Shown: piece after piece, positions 38,233 to 47,396 of the stretch
Position numbering within the stretch: the stretch's first letter is position 1
How the letters are laid out: the number at the start of each line of letters is the position of its first letter
Assembly: GCF_002305895.1 (NCBI RefSeq)
Contig: NZ_CP022203.1
Span: forward strand, 5,310,501-5,374,500
Direction of reading: 5' to 3'
DNA length: 64,000 nucleotides
Source: Corallococcus macrosporus DSM 14697
GTDB taxonomy: Bacteria > Myxococcota > Myxococcia > Myxococcales > Myxococcaceae
The notes under the pieces: model-generated
What the model was told of the DNA's origin: nothing
Seen by the model: only the letters and a program-made list of their open reading frames with translations
Database searches by the model: none
Position numbers and translations under genes: made by a program

Positions 38233-39564
38233 ATGGCCGGTGGGCCCCCAGATATTGACGCCGTTTCCCTCTATGAGGACGCGCTGGAGCCTGGAGCGCT
38301 GGTGGGTGACTGGGTCATCGAGTCGCGCGTCCATGCGGGCGTGACGGCCTGGCTCTATCGCGCGTCACACCTGTCCACGCGCGCCCCCGCCGCGGTCAAG
38401 GTGGTGCGCGCCGAGTTCAACCACGTCCCCAGCGTGCTTCGCCGGTTCCAGCAGGAAGCGGACACGCTGCGGGCCCTGCGCCATCCCCACATCGTGGAGG
38501 TGCTGGACCAGGGCGACCTGCGCGACGGGCGCCCCTGGTTGGCCATGGAGTGGCTGGAGGGCGAAAGCGTGGACCGGTGGCTCGCGCGCCGGGGGCCCTT
38601 CTCCCTGGCGGAGGCCCTCACGGTGATGCAGGAGCTGGGCGCCGCGCTGCACTTCGCCCATGGCCACGGCGTCCTGCACCGGGACCTCAAGGCCCAGAAC
38701 GTGATGCTCCGCCCCCGGGGGGACGGCTTCACGGTGAAGCTGGTGGACTTCGGCATCGCCCGGGTGGAGCCCCCAGAGGGGCTCACCGGCTTGACGACGG
38801 GCGGCGCGGTGCTCGGCACGCCCGTGTCCATGGCCCCCGAGCAGATTCGCGGCCAGGCCGTGGACGCGCGCACCGACCTATACGCGCTGGGCGTGCTCCT
38901 CTACCAGGTCCTCGCGGGCGCGCTGCCCTTCGAGGGCGCCAGCGCCGTGGAGGTCGAAGAGCAGCACCTGCACGCGCCGCCGCCCCGCCTGGGGGAGCGG
39001 GTGCAGGTACCGCCCGCGCTGGACGCCGTGGTCCAGCGGTGCCTCGCCAAGGCCCCCGAGGACCGCTGGCCGGATGTGCCCACCTTCCTCGGCGCCCTGC
39101 GCTCGGCGCTGGCGCCCATCCCGGAAGGAGCGTGGGCCGCGGCCCTCTACGTGGACCTGCGCTTCCCGGACGGCCTGGACGAGCCGTCCGACGCGGAGCT
39201 CGATGCCCGGGACGCCGCCGTGGACGCGGCGCTCACCGAATTGGCGGCCCAGGGTTGGACGCTCGGCCTGGAAGGTGGAAACGCCGTGCTCGCGTGGCGG
39301 CAACTGCCTCCGGCCTCCGAGGCCCGCGGTTCAGCCCTGGAGGACGCGCGCCGCCTGGCGGACGCGCTGCTGAGCCGTGCGTCCGAGGCCGCGGGCGCGG
39401 GCGTCGAAGTCCGCGTCTACGCCCACGCGGCCCCGAGCGAGTGGGAGCCGGGCGCCCAGGGCCGGCCGCGGTTGTCGGGTGGCCCGCTGCTGCGCCTGAC
39501 GGACTGGGCCACCGGCGGTGAAGCGGGCGCGGTCCACCTCACGGACGCCTTCGCGCGCCGCTGA
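38233..39564 (+). CDS. Ser/Thr protein kinase with cyclase-like C-terminal domain
   Basis: A 443-residue protein: a kinase domain (about 25-295) with Lys in APAAVKVV, HRDLKAQN, DFGIA and APEQ. The glycine loop is degenerate (ESRVHAGVTAWLYRAS instead of GxGxxG). The C-terminal 150 residues (AAALYVDLRFPDG, ALTELAAQGWTLGLEGGNAV, VEVRVYAHAAPSEWEPG) look like a class III cyclase fold without metal-binding Asp, similar to the domain after the kinase in the preceding gene. No membrane segment. GGGAG precedes the ATG. It ends directly against the convergent sigma-54 activator gene, with which it may form a signalling pair. Confidence 0.87.
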   Translation: MAGGPPDIDAVSLYEDALEPGALVGDWVIESRVHAGVTAWLYRASHLSTRAPAAVKVVRAEFNHVPSVLRRFQQEADTLRALRHPHIVEVLDQGDLRDGRPWLAMEWLEGESVDRWLARRGPFSLAEALTVMQELGAALHFAHGHGVLHRDLKAQNVMLRPRGDGFTVKLVDFGIARVEPPEGLTGLTTGGAVLGTPVSMAPEQIRGQAVDARTDLYALGVLLYQVLAGALPFEGASAVEVEEQHLHAPPPRLGERVQVPPALDAVVQRCLAKAPEDRWPDVPTFLGALRSALAPIPEGAWAAALYVDLRFPDGLDEPSDAELDARDAAVDAALTELAAQGWTLGLEGGNAVLAWRQLPPASEARGSALEDARRLADALLSRASEAAGAGVEVRVYAHAAPSEWEPGAQGRPRLSGGPLLRLTDWATGGEAGAVHLTDAFARR

Positions 39565-40944
39565 CTACGTCCGCAGCCGGTGCCGGCGCAGCAGGCGGTA
39601 CAGGTACACGCGGTCCATGTCCGCGGCGGCGGCGGCCTGGGACACCTTGCCCCCGTGCAGCAGGAGGAGCGCGTCCAGGTATTCGCGCTCGAAGACCTCC
39701 AGCGCGCGGCGCCGGGCCTCCGCGTAGGGCTGCTTCGGGTCCACCAGGCTGCGCAGCACCGCCTGCGAGCTCACCTCCCCCGCATCCGGCGGCATGGCGT
39801 CCTGGAAGACGAGGCAGCGCTCCAGGTGGTTGCGCAGCTCGCGCACGTTCCCCGGCCACGCGGCGTGCTGGAGCTGCGCGATGAACTCCGGCGTGCTCAG
39901 CGCGGCGAGCTGCTCGGGCCCCGCCCCGAAGGCGGAGAGGATGCGCTCCGCGATGAGGGGCAGGTCCTCGGGCCGCTCCCGGAGCGCGGGGATGATGATG
40001 CGCACCACCGCGAGGCGGAAGAACAGGTCCGGGCGGAAGCGGCCCGCGTTCACCTCGGCGCGCAGGTCGCGGTGCGTGGCGGCGATGACGCGCACGTTGA
40101 CGGGCTGGTACCCGTTGGCGCCCAGCCGGCGGAACTCCTTGTTCTCCAGGACGCGCAAGAGCTTCGGTTGCAGCTCCGCGGGCAGCTCGCCAATCTCATC
40201 CAGGAAGATGGTGCCGCCGTCGGCCTCCTCGAAGGCACCGACGCGGCGCTGGAAGGCGCCGGTGAAGGAGCCCTTCTCGTGACCGAACAGCTCGCTCTCC
40301 AGCAGGTTGCCGGGGATGGCGCCGCAGTCCACGGTGAGGAAGGGCCCCGAGGCCCGGGCGCTGGCCTGATGGATGGCGTAGGCCGCGCGGCTCTTTCCCG
40401 TCCCTGTCTCACCCTCCAGCAACACCGTCGCGTCGCTGGCGGCGGCGCGCTCCATGAGGGCGAAGCTGGCGCGCGTCACCGGGGAGGTGCCCACCAGGTC
40501 GCCGAAGGTCGTCCGGTCCGAGATGAGCAGCCGGTTCGTCTCCGGGCTGAAGTCGAACCGGACGCTCACCCGGCCCAGGCGGAGGATGCTGCCGCCGCGC
40601 AGGTACGCGTCGCGCACGTGCACGCCGTCCAGCACGGTGCCGTTGCGGCTGTCCAAGTCCCGCAGGCGGGCCCCGTCGTGCTCCACCTTCACCTCGCAGT
40701 GGAAGCGCGAGACGGTGGGCTCCTCGATGACGAAGTCATTGAGCCCGTGCGAGCCGATGGAGAACGTGTCCGCGTTGGACTCCTTGGCCTGCCCGGGCTG
40801 CGGCCCCTCCAGGACGGTGAGCCGGAACCGGCGGACGGCGCCAGGCGTCCCAGGCCGTCCCGTCCCCGTGGGCCGCGTCTGCTGAATGGAATCAGGTCCC
40901 TCGGACGGACGGCCCGCCCCCAGGGGTCGCTCGGTGTCACGCAT
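39565..40944 (-). CDS. Sigma-54-dependent transcription activator with N-terminal FHA domain
   Basis: A 459-residue enhancer-binding protein. The FHA domain (about 40-135) has GSHGLNDFVI, SRFHCEV and RDLDSRNGT and should bind phospho-Thr. The AAA domain has GETGTGKS (Lys184), the sigma-54 contact loop as GSFTGA (usual GAFTGA), IFLDEIGEL and an arginine-finger region. A Fis-type HTH follows (KVSQAAAAADMDRVYLYRLL). FHA activators in myxobacteria are switched on by Ser/Thr kinases, and one lies tail-to-tail with zero spacing. The ATG follows GGGGTGAT. Confidence 0.95.
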   Translation of the reverse strand: MRDTERPLGAGRPSEGPDSIQQTRPTGTGRPGTPGAVRRFRLTVLEGPQPGQAKESNADTFSIGSHGLNDFVIEEPTVSRFHCEVKVEHDGARLRDLDSRNGTVLDGVHVRDAYLRGGSILRLGRVSVRFDFSPETNRLLISDRTTFGDLVGTSPVTRASFALMERAAASDATVLLEGETGTGKSRAAYAIHQASARASGPFLTVDCGAIPGNLLESELFGHEKGSFTGAFQRRVGAFEEADGGTIFLDEIGELPAELQPKLLRVLENKEFRRLGANGYQPVNVRVIAATHRDLRAEVNAGRFRPDLFFRLAVVRIIIPALRERPEDLPLIAERILSAFGAGPEQLAALSTPEFIAQLQHAAWPGNVRELRNHLERCLVFQDAMPPDAGEVSSQAVLRSLVDPKQPYAEARRRALEVFEREYLDALLLLHGGKVSQAAAAADMDRVYLYRLLRRHRLRT

Positions 40945-41000
40945 ATCACCCCAACGCTATCACCGTGGGCGGCGCGCCCGGGGGGACGTGGCCACTTGAC

Positions 41001-43316
41001 CTACCGGAGCCCCCACTCGACGACGAAGTCCGGCCCTGCCTCCGCGCTGGACTGCCAGGCGAGCGCTTCAGGCCGCTCATCGCCCGTCCAGAGCCCGACC
41101 ACGTCCGCCAGCAACCAGTGGGCCAGCGGCCTCGCCACGCGCTGCACGCCGTCGCGCGGAACGCCGGACAGCGAGCGCTGGGACTCCATCAACGCGCGCA
41201 CCGTGCGCGACGGCACCACCCAGCACTCGGCCCGGGGGAACGGGGGCGCCAGGAACAGGCAGAACGCGGCGTCGGTCCGAAGCAACTGCGCGTCCAGGTG
41301 CTCGCGCCCCAGCCGGAACGCGGGAAGCCACTGGCCCTCGCCGCGCTGTTCGAGCTTCACCACCTGCACGGACACCACGCGCCGCGTGTGCAGGAAGTCC
41401 CCCACCGCCACGTCGAGCACGAAGGCCACCTCCACCCCGGTGCGGGCGGCGGGCGCGCGCGGCGCCGCTTCCGGCGGCGCCTCCCCTTCCGCCAGGACGG
41501 GCACGGCCCCGTGCGCCGGCTCGCGGCGCTGGACGGACATCGCCAGCGACAGCGGCGTCGCCTGCCCCTGGGACAGCAGCGCGGCCACGTCCGCCCTCAC
41601 CCGCTCCAGCTCGGCGCGCAGCGCTTCGAGCAGGTCCGCCACCAGCCCCTGGGTGTCGTCGCGGAAGCGCTCCGGATACCGCGCGCAGAACGCCGCTTCC
41701 ACGCGGCCGAAGGCGCCCAGGAGCAGCTCCTCCAGGTCCCGGTCGCGCAGCCACGTCCGGCCGCCGAGCGGCACCGCGCGCGTCGCGTGCAGGTGACGGA
41801 GCGCCTCTGTCACCGTCGCGGGCCCAGACGTCCGGGGAGGCTCCGCGGGGGCGCCCGGCTTGCCCTTGCCCGGAGGCCCCTGGAACCAGGACTGGAGCGT
41901 CCGGACGCGCATGCGGACCCGCGCCGACGGGTGCTCCTTCAACCGCTTCACCTGCCGCCGGTCGGTGGCGGTGCGGACCAGCGCCAGCACCGTGAGCTCG
42001 GCCTCCGACGAGGCGGCGTCTGGCGCGCACCAGAGGAAGAACTCGATGGCCGCCTTGCGCAGCACGGGCTTGCGCCCCACGCGCTCGGCGACTTCGTGCC
42101 GCCACGCCGCCAGCGCATCCAAGCCGGGCCGCACGCCGCCGGGCAGGAAGCGCGGCCACAGCTCAGCGCACTCCTCCGCCAGCCAGTGGAGGTGGTCGAA
42201 CCCCGGCGCTCCCGGCCTGAGCTTCGACAGCACCCGCTTGCGGCGCTCGAAGGCGTCCGGCACGCCCTTGCGCACGGACGCGCGGAACAGCCGCTCCTCC
42301 AGCCACAGCAACGTGAGCACCAGGCCCGGCTCACCCTTGCGCAGCGTGGCCTGACAGTGGTCGAGCACGAAGCGCACGGGCCCCAGGTCCGCCGCGGCCT
42401 CGAAGTCGCCGTTCACCAGCGCGCCCAGCGCCCCGCGCAGGCCATCCACCGGCGGCGCATCGAAGCGCGCCAGCAGCTCGCACAGGTTCTCCACCACCTC
42501 GGGCGGGCCACCTGCCTCCAGCGTCCGGGACAGCAGCAGCCCCGCCCGCGCGCACCAGTCCGGCTCCTTGCGCCCGCCGGGGTAGCACGCCAGGAAGCCG
42601 CTCATCCCGCCGCGGCCCTCCGGGGAGGTCGCCAGGGCGAAGAGGCGCTCGGCCAGCACCTCGGACGCCTCGCGCCACGGCAAACGCGCGGCTCGCGTCC
42701 GGATGAACTCCGCCAGCCGGTCTCTCCCCTCCGCCGCCGTCGCTGGCAGCAGCGCGCGAAGCTGCTCCAGCAGCGCGACGGACTTCGCGCCCGTGCCCAG
42801 CACCTGCCGCAGGTCCACCTCCACCGCGCCGTGGAAGCGCAGGGCGCGGCCGTCGAAGGTGCACGGCGCGTCGCCGACCAGCGACTGGAGCGCGTCCGGG
42901 TGCCGCTTCAGGATGCGCGTCAGCACCGTGGTGACGGTGGCCTCCGTCTCGCGCCGCACGCGCGCGGCCGTGTCCGCGTCACCGGCTTCGCCCAACGCGG
43001 CCAGCAGCGCCTCCTGCCGCGCCATCAAGCGCGGGAGCAGGCCCGGGGTCGAACCGGCGTAGGGCCACAGCAGCTCGCTGCATGAAGAGAGCAGGAACAG
43101 CGCCTCCGCGGGCGTCCGCTCGCCTTCGTCCAGGTGGCTCCACGCCGCGGCTTGCGCCAGGGTGCGCTCGTCCAGCGAGGCGTTGCGGACCCAGCGCGAG
43201 AAGTCCTCGCGCCACCGGGTGGACGCGGCCACGGCCTCCGCCACGGGCGTCCCCGTCACCGACTCATAGAGGGGCCGGAGCGACTCCGGCCACCGGGCGT
43301 CATGGACGGCGTGCAT
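41001..43316 (-). CDS. Large protein of unknown function, possible nuclease-like C-terminal domain
   Basis: A 771-residue soluble protein, not recognised. The first 560 residues are alpha-helical (LLEQLRALLPATAAEGRDRL, RRQVKRLKEHPSARVRMRVR), possibly HEAT-like. A Pro-rich hinge and a second helical part follow, ending with a small alpha/beta domain around residues 625-771 (VEVAFVLDVAVGDF, RRVVSVQVVKLEQ, DAAFCLFLAPP, CWVVPSRTVRALM). The D...QVVKLE spacing is reminiscent of PD-(D/E)xK nucleases, but this is weak. It starts 15 bp after the molybdopterin enzyme stop and ends 56 bp before the sigma-54 activator, so it may be co-transcribed with both. Confidence 0.75.
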   Translation of the reverse strand: MHAVHDARWPESLRPLYESVTGTPVAEAVAASTRWREDFSRWVRNASLDERTLAQAAAWSHLDEGERTPAEALFLLSSCSELLWPYAGSTPGLLPRLMARQEALLAALGEAGDADTAARVRRETEATVTTVLTRILKRHPDALQSLVGDAPCTFDGRALRFHGAVEVDLRQVLGTGAKSVALLEQLRALLPATAAEGRDRLAEFIRTRAARLPWREASEVLAERLFALATSPEGRGGMSGFLACYPGGRKEPDWCARAGLLLSRTLEAGGPPEVVENLCELLARFDAPPVDGLRGALGALVNGDFEAAADLGPVRFVLDHCQATLRKGEPGLVLTLLWLEERLFRASVRKGVPDAFERRKRVLSKLRPGAPGFDHLHWLAEECAELWPRFLPGGVRPGLDALAAWRHEVAERVGRKPVLRKAAIEFFLWCAPDAASSEAELTVLALVRTATDRRQVKRLKEHPSARVRMRVRTLQSWFQGPPGKGKPGAPAEPPRTSGPATVTEALRHLHATRAVPLGGRTWLRDRDLEELLLGAFGRVEAAFCARYPERFRDDTQGLVADLLEALRAELERVRADVAALLSQGQATPLSLAMSVQRREPAHGAVPVLAEGEAPPEAAPRAPAARTGVEVAFVLDVAVGDFLHTRRVVSVQVVKLEQRGEGQWLPAFRLGREHLDAQLLRTDAAFCLFLAPPFPRAECWVVPSRTVRALMESQRSLSGVPRDGVQRVARPLAHWLLADVVGLWTGDERPEALAWQSSAEAGPDFVVEWGLR

Positions 43317-43331
43317 GTTCTCTCACGCGCC

Positions 43332-45710
43332 TCATGCCACCGCGCCCGCGGGCAGCGCCCGCGACTCGCCCGCCGGAGTGAGGCTGATGACCACCGACTT
43401 GGACGTGGGCGTGCGGCTCTTCTCCGCGAAGCTGTTCACGGGGACCAGCACGTTGGCCTCCGGGAAGTAGGTGGCCGCGCACCCGCGCGGGATGTTGTAC
43501 GGCACCACGCGAAAGGCTCGCGCCAGCCGCGTCTCGCCCTCGAAGTGGCTGCTCAGGTCCACGAGCTGGTCCGCGGACAGCCCCAGCGCCTTCATGTCGC
43601 CCGGGTGCAGGAGCACCACGCGCCGGCCGTTGCGGATGCCCCGGTACCGGTCGTCCAGCCCATACACGGTGGTGTTGAACTGGTCGTGCGTGCGAATGGT
43701 CATCATCAGGAGCTGCCCGGGCTCCAGCTTGATTCGCGGCAGCGCGTGCACCGTGAAGTGCGCCTTGCCACTCTTCGTGGTGAAGCGCCCCTCGCGGGGC
43801 CCGTTCGGCAGGGCGAACCCACCGGGCTCGCGCACGCGGCGGTTGAAGTCGTCGAAGCCCGGGATGACGCGGGCGATGAGTTCCCGGATGCCGTCGTAGT
43901 CCTCCACCAGCGACAGCCAGGGCACGCGCGAGCGCGCCCCCAGCACCGCCGACGCCAGCCGGGCGACGATGACGGGCTCGCTGAGCAGGTGCTCCGACGC
44001 GGGCGCCACCGAGCCTCGCGACGCGGACACCACGCCCATGGAGTTCTCCACGGTGACGAACTGGGGCCCGCGCGCCTGCACGTCGCGCTCGGTGCGGCCC
44101 AGGCACGGGAGGATGAGCGCGCGCCTGCCGTGGACCAGGTGGGCCCGGTTCAGCTTGGTGGAGACGTGCACGGTGAGGCGCGTGCGGCGCAGCGCCTCGG
44201 CGGTGAACTCCGTGTCCGGCGTGGCGGACAGGAAGTTGCCTCCCAGCGCGAAGAACACCTTCACCCGGCCGTCGTGCATGGCGTGCAGCGTCTCCACCAC
44301 GTCCATGCCGTGGTGCCGGGGCGGCTCGAAGCCGAACTCACGCGTGAGCGCCGACAGGAGCCATTCGGGCGGCTTCTCCCAGATGCCCATGGTCCGGTCG
44401 CCCTGCACGTTGCTGTGGCCGCGCACCGGGCACAGGCCCGCGCCCGGCTTGCCGATGCCGCCCCGCAGCAGCGCCAGGTTGACGATCTCCTGGATGCACG
44501 CCACGGAGTTGCGGTGCTGCGTCAGCCCCATGGCCCAGCAGTAGATGGTGCGCTCGGAGCGGGCCAGTATCTCCGCCGCCGCGATGACCTGCGCGCGGGG
44601 CACGCCGCTGCCCTGCTCCACGTCCTCCCACGTCACCGCGCGCATGTGGGCCGCGTAGGCGTCGAAGCCCAGCGTCTGGTCGTCGATGAAGGACCTGGCC
44701 ACCACCGTGCCGGGCCTCGCGTCCTCCAGCTCGAACAGCGCCTTGGCCAGGCCCTGTAGCAGCGCGGCGTCGCCGTTGATGCGCACCTGGAGGAACAGCG
44801 TGTTGAGCGCCGTCCCGGGGCCGATGAGGTGCAGCACGTCCTGCGGGTGCTTGAAGCGGTTGAGCCCCGTCTCCGGCAGCGGGTTGATGCTGACAATCTG
44901 GCAGCCCCGGCGCGCGGCGGCCTCCAGCGAGGACAGCATGCGCGGGTGGTTCGTCCCCGGGTTCTGCCCGATGACGAAGATGGCGTCCGCCCGGTCGAAG
45001 TCTTCCAGCGTGACGGTGCCCTTGCCAATGCCCACCGTCTCGTTGAGCGCCGAGCCGCTCGACTCGTGGCACATGTTCGAGCAGTCCGGCAGGTTGTTGG
45101 TGCCGAACTGCCGCACGAAGAGCTGGTAGAGGAACGCCGCCTCATTGCTGGTGCGGCCGGACGTGTAGAAGCTCGCGGCATCCGGCGTGTCGAGCGCGCG
45201 CAGCTCCTCCGCCACCAGCGCGAAGGCCTCGTCCCAGGACAGGGGCTCGTAGTGGGTGGCGCCCTCGCGGAGCACCATCGGGTGGGTGAGCCGGCCCTGC
45301 TTGCCCAGCCAGTGGTCCGTCTGGAGGGACAGGTCCGCCACGCTCCACTGGCGGAAGAACGCCGGCGTCACCCGCGCGGACATGGCCTCCTCCGCCACCG
45401 CCTTGGCGCCGTTCTCACAGAACTCCGCCATGGAGCGGTGGCCCGGGTCGGGCCACGCACACCCCGGGCAGTCGAAGCCCTCCTTCTGGTTCACCTTGAG
45501 CAGCAGCTTCGTGCCGCGCACCACGTCCATCTCGCCGTAGACGTGGCGCAGCGCGGAGATGACCGCGGGGACGCCGCCCGCCACCGTCGCGATGGGGCCC
45601 ACCGAGGGGCCACGCGCCTCCTCGGGAGGCTGGGCGCGGGGAGGCGTCCTGGCGAGCGCGGACGTGCGCTCCGCGGCAGGTCCCCCTGCGTTCCGGCTCC
45701 CGTCGTCCAT
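43332..45710 (-). CDS. YdeP/FdhF-type molybdopterin oxidoreductase
   Basis: A 792-residue molybdopterin-dependent oxidoreductase of the FdhF-like alpha-subunit group that includes E. coli YdeP. The marker motif CPGCAWPDPG (Cys81, Cys84) is followed by Cys98 in EFCENG; pterin-binding segments are SGRTSNEAAFLYQLFVRQFG, NNLPDCSNMCHESSG and GQNPGTNHPRML; the C-terminal domain has MMTIRTHDQFNTTVYGL. No Tat or Sec signal, so it is cytoplasmic. The substrate is unknown; YdeP is linked to acid resistance in E. coli. ATG at 45710 follows GGAGGGAGC. It is divergent from the BON gene. Confidence 0.9.
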   Translation of the reverse strand: MDDGSRNAGGPAAERTSALARTPPRAQPPEEARGPSVGPIATVAGGVPAVISALRHVYGEMDVVRGTKLLLKVNQKEGFDCPGCAWPDPGHRSMAEFCENGAKAVAEEAMSARVTPAFFRQWSVADLSLQTDHWLGKQGRLTHPMVLREGATHYEPLSWDEAFALVAEELRALDTPDAASFYTSGRTSNEAAFLYQLFVRQFGTNNLPDCSNMCHESSGSALNETVGIGKGTVTLEDFDRADAIFVIGQNPGTNHPRMLSSLEAAARRGCQIVSINPLPETGLNRFKHPQDVLHLIGPGTALNTLFLQVRINGDAALLQGLAKALFELEDARPGTVVARSFIDDQTLGFDAYAAHMRAVTWEDVEQGSGVPRAQVIAAAEILARSERTIYCWAMGLTQHRNSVACIQEIVNLALLRGGIGKPGAGLCPVRGHSNVQGDRTMGIWEKPPEWLLSALTREFGFEPPRHHGMDVVETLHAMHDGRVKVFFALGGNFLSATPDTEFTAEALRRTRLTVHVSTKLNRAHLVHGRRALILPCLGRTERDVQARGPQFVTVENSMGVVSASRGSVAPASEHLLSEPVIVARLASAVLGARSRVPWLSLVEDYDGIRELIARVIPGFDDFNRRVREPGGFALPNGPREGRFTTKSGKAHFTVHALPRIKLEPGQLLMMTIRTHDQFNTTVYGLDDRYRGIRNGRRVVLLHPGDMKALGLSADQLVDLSSHFEGETRLARAFRVVPYNIPRGCAATYFPEANVLVPVNSFAEKSRTPTSKSVVISLTPAGESRALPAGAVA

Positions 45711-45957
45711 GGCGCTCCCTCCGGGCATCCCGCGGCCGGCTGGCTGGCCGGCTGCGTCGTGGTGGACTCTACCGCGCTCTCGCCGCGCGGGAACGCTCAT
45801 GCGGCGCCCGGCCCCACGCGTGGCACGGCGGCCATGCCGGGGGCCCCATGGCCGGCCGTTCCCTAGCCGGGGGCTGGCCGCGTTGCCGAGAGCGCTCGCG
45901 GTCCAGAACGTCAAGGGACGCGTCCCGGGTGAATGCACGACGCGAGGAGGCCATCCG

Positions 45958-47298
45958 ATGAACGGCAGGCGCGAAGACGACCGGCGATGGGGAGACAGGG
46001 ACTGGGAGGTCGAACGCCCACGTCCCAGGGACGCCTGGGCCCAGGACCCCGACTGGGAGGCGCGTGGCCACGAGCGGCGGGGCGGCCCGGACCGGGACAC
46101 CGGCCCAGAGCGACGGGGAGACTTCGACTGGGAGGCGCGTGGCCCCGAGCGGCGGGGCGGCCCGGACCGGGATGCCGGCCGGGAGCGACGGGGAGACGTC
46201 GACTGGGAGGCGCGCGGCCCCGAGCGGCGGGGCGACCTCGACCGGGACACTGGCGCCGAGCGGCGGGGCGGCCCCCACCGGGGCCACCCCCGGCGTGGAG
46301 GCTGGGCCTCGGAGGAGGACGCCTTCCCGCGCACCTTCGACAGCGAGCGCCACTTCCGGGACGCCGCCAGGGACCGGGACACGCGCGACTACCAACAAGA
46401 CGTGGACTTCGGGCGCGCCGCGCGCGCCATGGACCGGGCCCGCGAGTACGGCCGTGACTTCCACCTGGACCAGGAGCTGGACCGCCGTGCCCGGGAGTTC
46501 GACCCGGAGCGCATCGCCAGGCGCCCCGGCTACAGCCCGAGCGGCACCTTCCGCGAGGTCGAGGAGGACTGGCGCCTGGAGCCGACCTTCCTCGGCGTCC
46601 TGGAGGACGAGGGGCCCGGGCCTGGCAGACCCGAACGGCCGGGGCGACACGAGCCGCCGGAGCGTCGGCGGCACGGGCCTGGAGGCCGGCCCCCCGGGCA
46701 CCACCGGGGCGCCGACGAGGGCCACGAGCGCCGGCATCGGGGGGGTGGCGGCATGGACCGGGGCCGGCCCTGGCGCGCCGCGGGCCGCATGGCGGAGACG
46801 GACGTCCGCTACGGCGGCACGCAGCCGGCGGGCCATGGGCCAGGTGTGGAGAACATGGCGCCACCGTGGGATGGCTACGGCACCAGCCCCTCGCGGCCGG
46901 ACGACCACGGGATGGGGCACGGCGGCTACGCGGGTGGACGCGCCCGCCCCGAAGGCCCCACGCGAGGGCCGCCCCGGGGCCGCGCGCCCAGGGGCTACCA
47001 GCGCTCCAGTGAGCGAATCCTGACGGACCTCTGCGACCGGCTGATGCAGAGCTGGGTGGACGCCGAGGACGTGGACATCCGCGTGCGGGACGGGGTGGTG
47101 CTGCTGGCCGGGGTCGTGCGCAGCCATGACGAACGGCATGCCACGGAAGCGCTCGCCCGGGACGTGCTGGGGGTGAAGGAGGTCATGAACGACATTCGCG
47201 TCTACCGCGACGAGGGGGTCCTGGACCGTCCCACGCTCCGGCGGCCAGTGCAGGTGCCCGGCGTGGAGTCCCCCGACGACGACACGCTGCATTCGTGA
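45958..47298 (+). CDS. BON-domain protein with 25-residue tandem repeats
   Basis: A 446-residue, extremely Arg/Gly/Asp/Glu-rich protein. Residues 32-106 are three tandem 25-residue repeats of the type DWEARGPERRGGPDRD. The middle (about 110-345) is low complexity, with Gly/Pro/Arg runs and helical patches (FGRAARAMDRAREYGRDFH). The last 90 residues are a BON domain (SERILTDLCDRLMQSWVDAE, VRDGVVLLAGVVRSHDERHA, VKEVMNDIRV), usually a lipid- or surface-binding module. There is no signal peptide. The ATG follows AGGAGG. The repeat-rich part is probably disordered; a nucleic-acid or envelope role is open. Confidence 0.8.
   Translation: MNGRREDDRRWGDRDWEVERPRPRDAWAQDPDWEARGHERRGGPDRDTGPERRGDFDWEARGPERRGGPDRDAGRERRGDVDWEARGPERRGDLDRDTGAERRGGPHRGHPRRGGWASEEDAFPRTFDSERHFRDAARDRDTRDYQQDVDFGRAARAMDRAREYGRDFHLDQELDRRAREFDPERIARRPGYSPSGTFREVEEDWRLEPTFLGVLEDEGPGPGRPERPGRHEPPERRRHGPGGRPPGHHRGADEGHERRHRGGGGMDRGRPWRAAGRMAETDVRYGGTQPAGHGPGVENMAPPWDGYGTSPSRPDDHGMGHGGYAGGRARPEGPTRGPPRGRAPRGYQRSSERILTDLCDRLMQSWVDAEDVDIRVRDGVVLLAGVVRSHDERHATEALARDVLGVKEVMNDIRVYRDEGVLDRPTLRRPVQVPGVESPDDDTLHS
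46051..46275 (+). repeat. Three tandem 75-bp repeats in the BON-protein gene
   Basis: Units at 46051-46125, 46126-46200 and 46201-46275, each starting GACTGGGAGGCGCG. The first two are nearly identical; the third differs mainly in its second half. All stay in frame, each encoding 25 residues. Confidence 0.93.
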
Positions 47299-47396
47299 GG
47301 AGGCGGACGCGACGCGGACTTCCTGGTGGCCCGGAAGCACGCCGGTTCGGGTAGTGTGCCGGGCCTTTCCGTCCGCCACACCCTAGGAGTCCGTTC

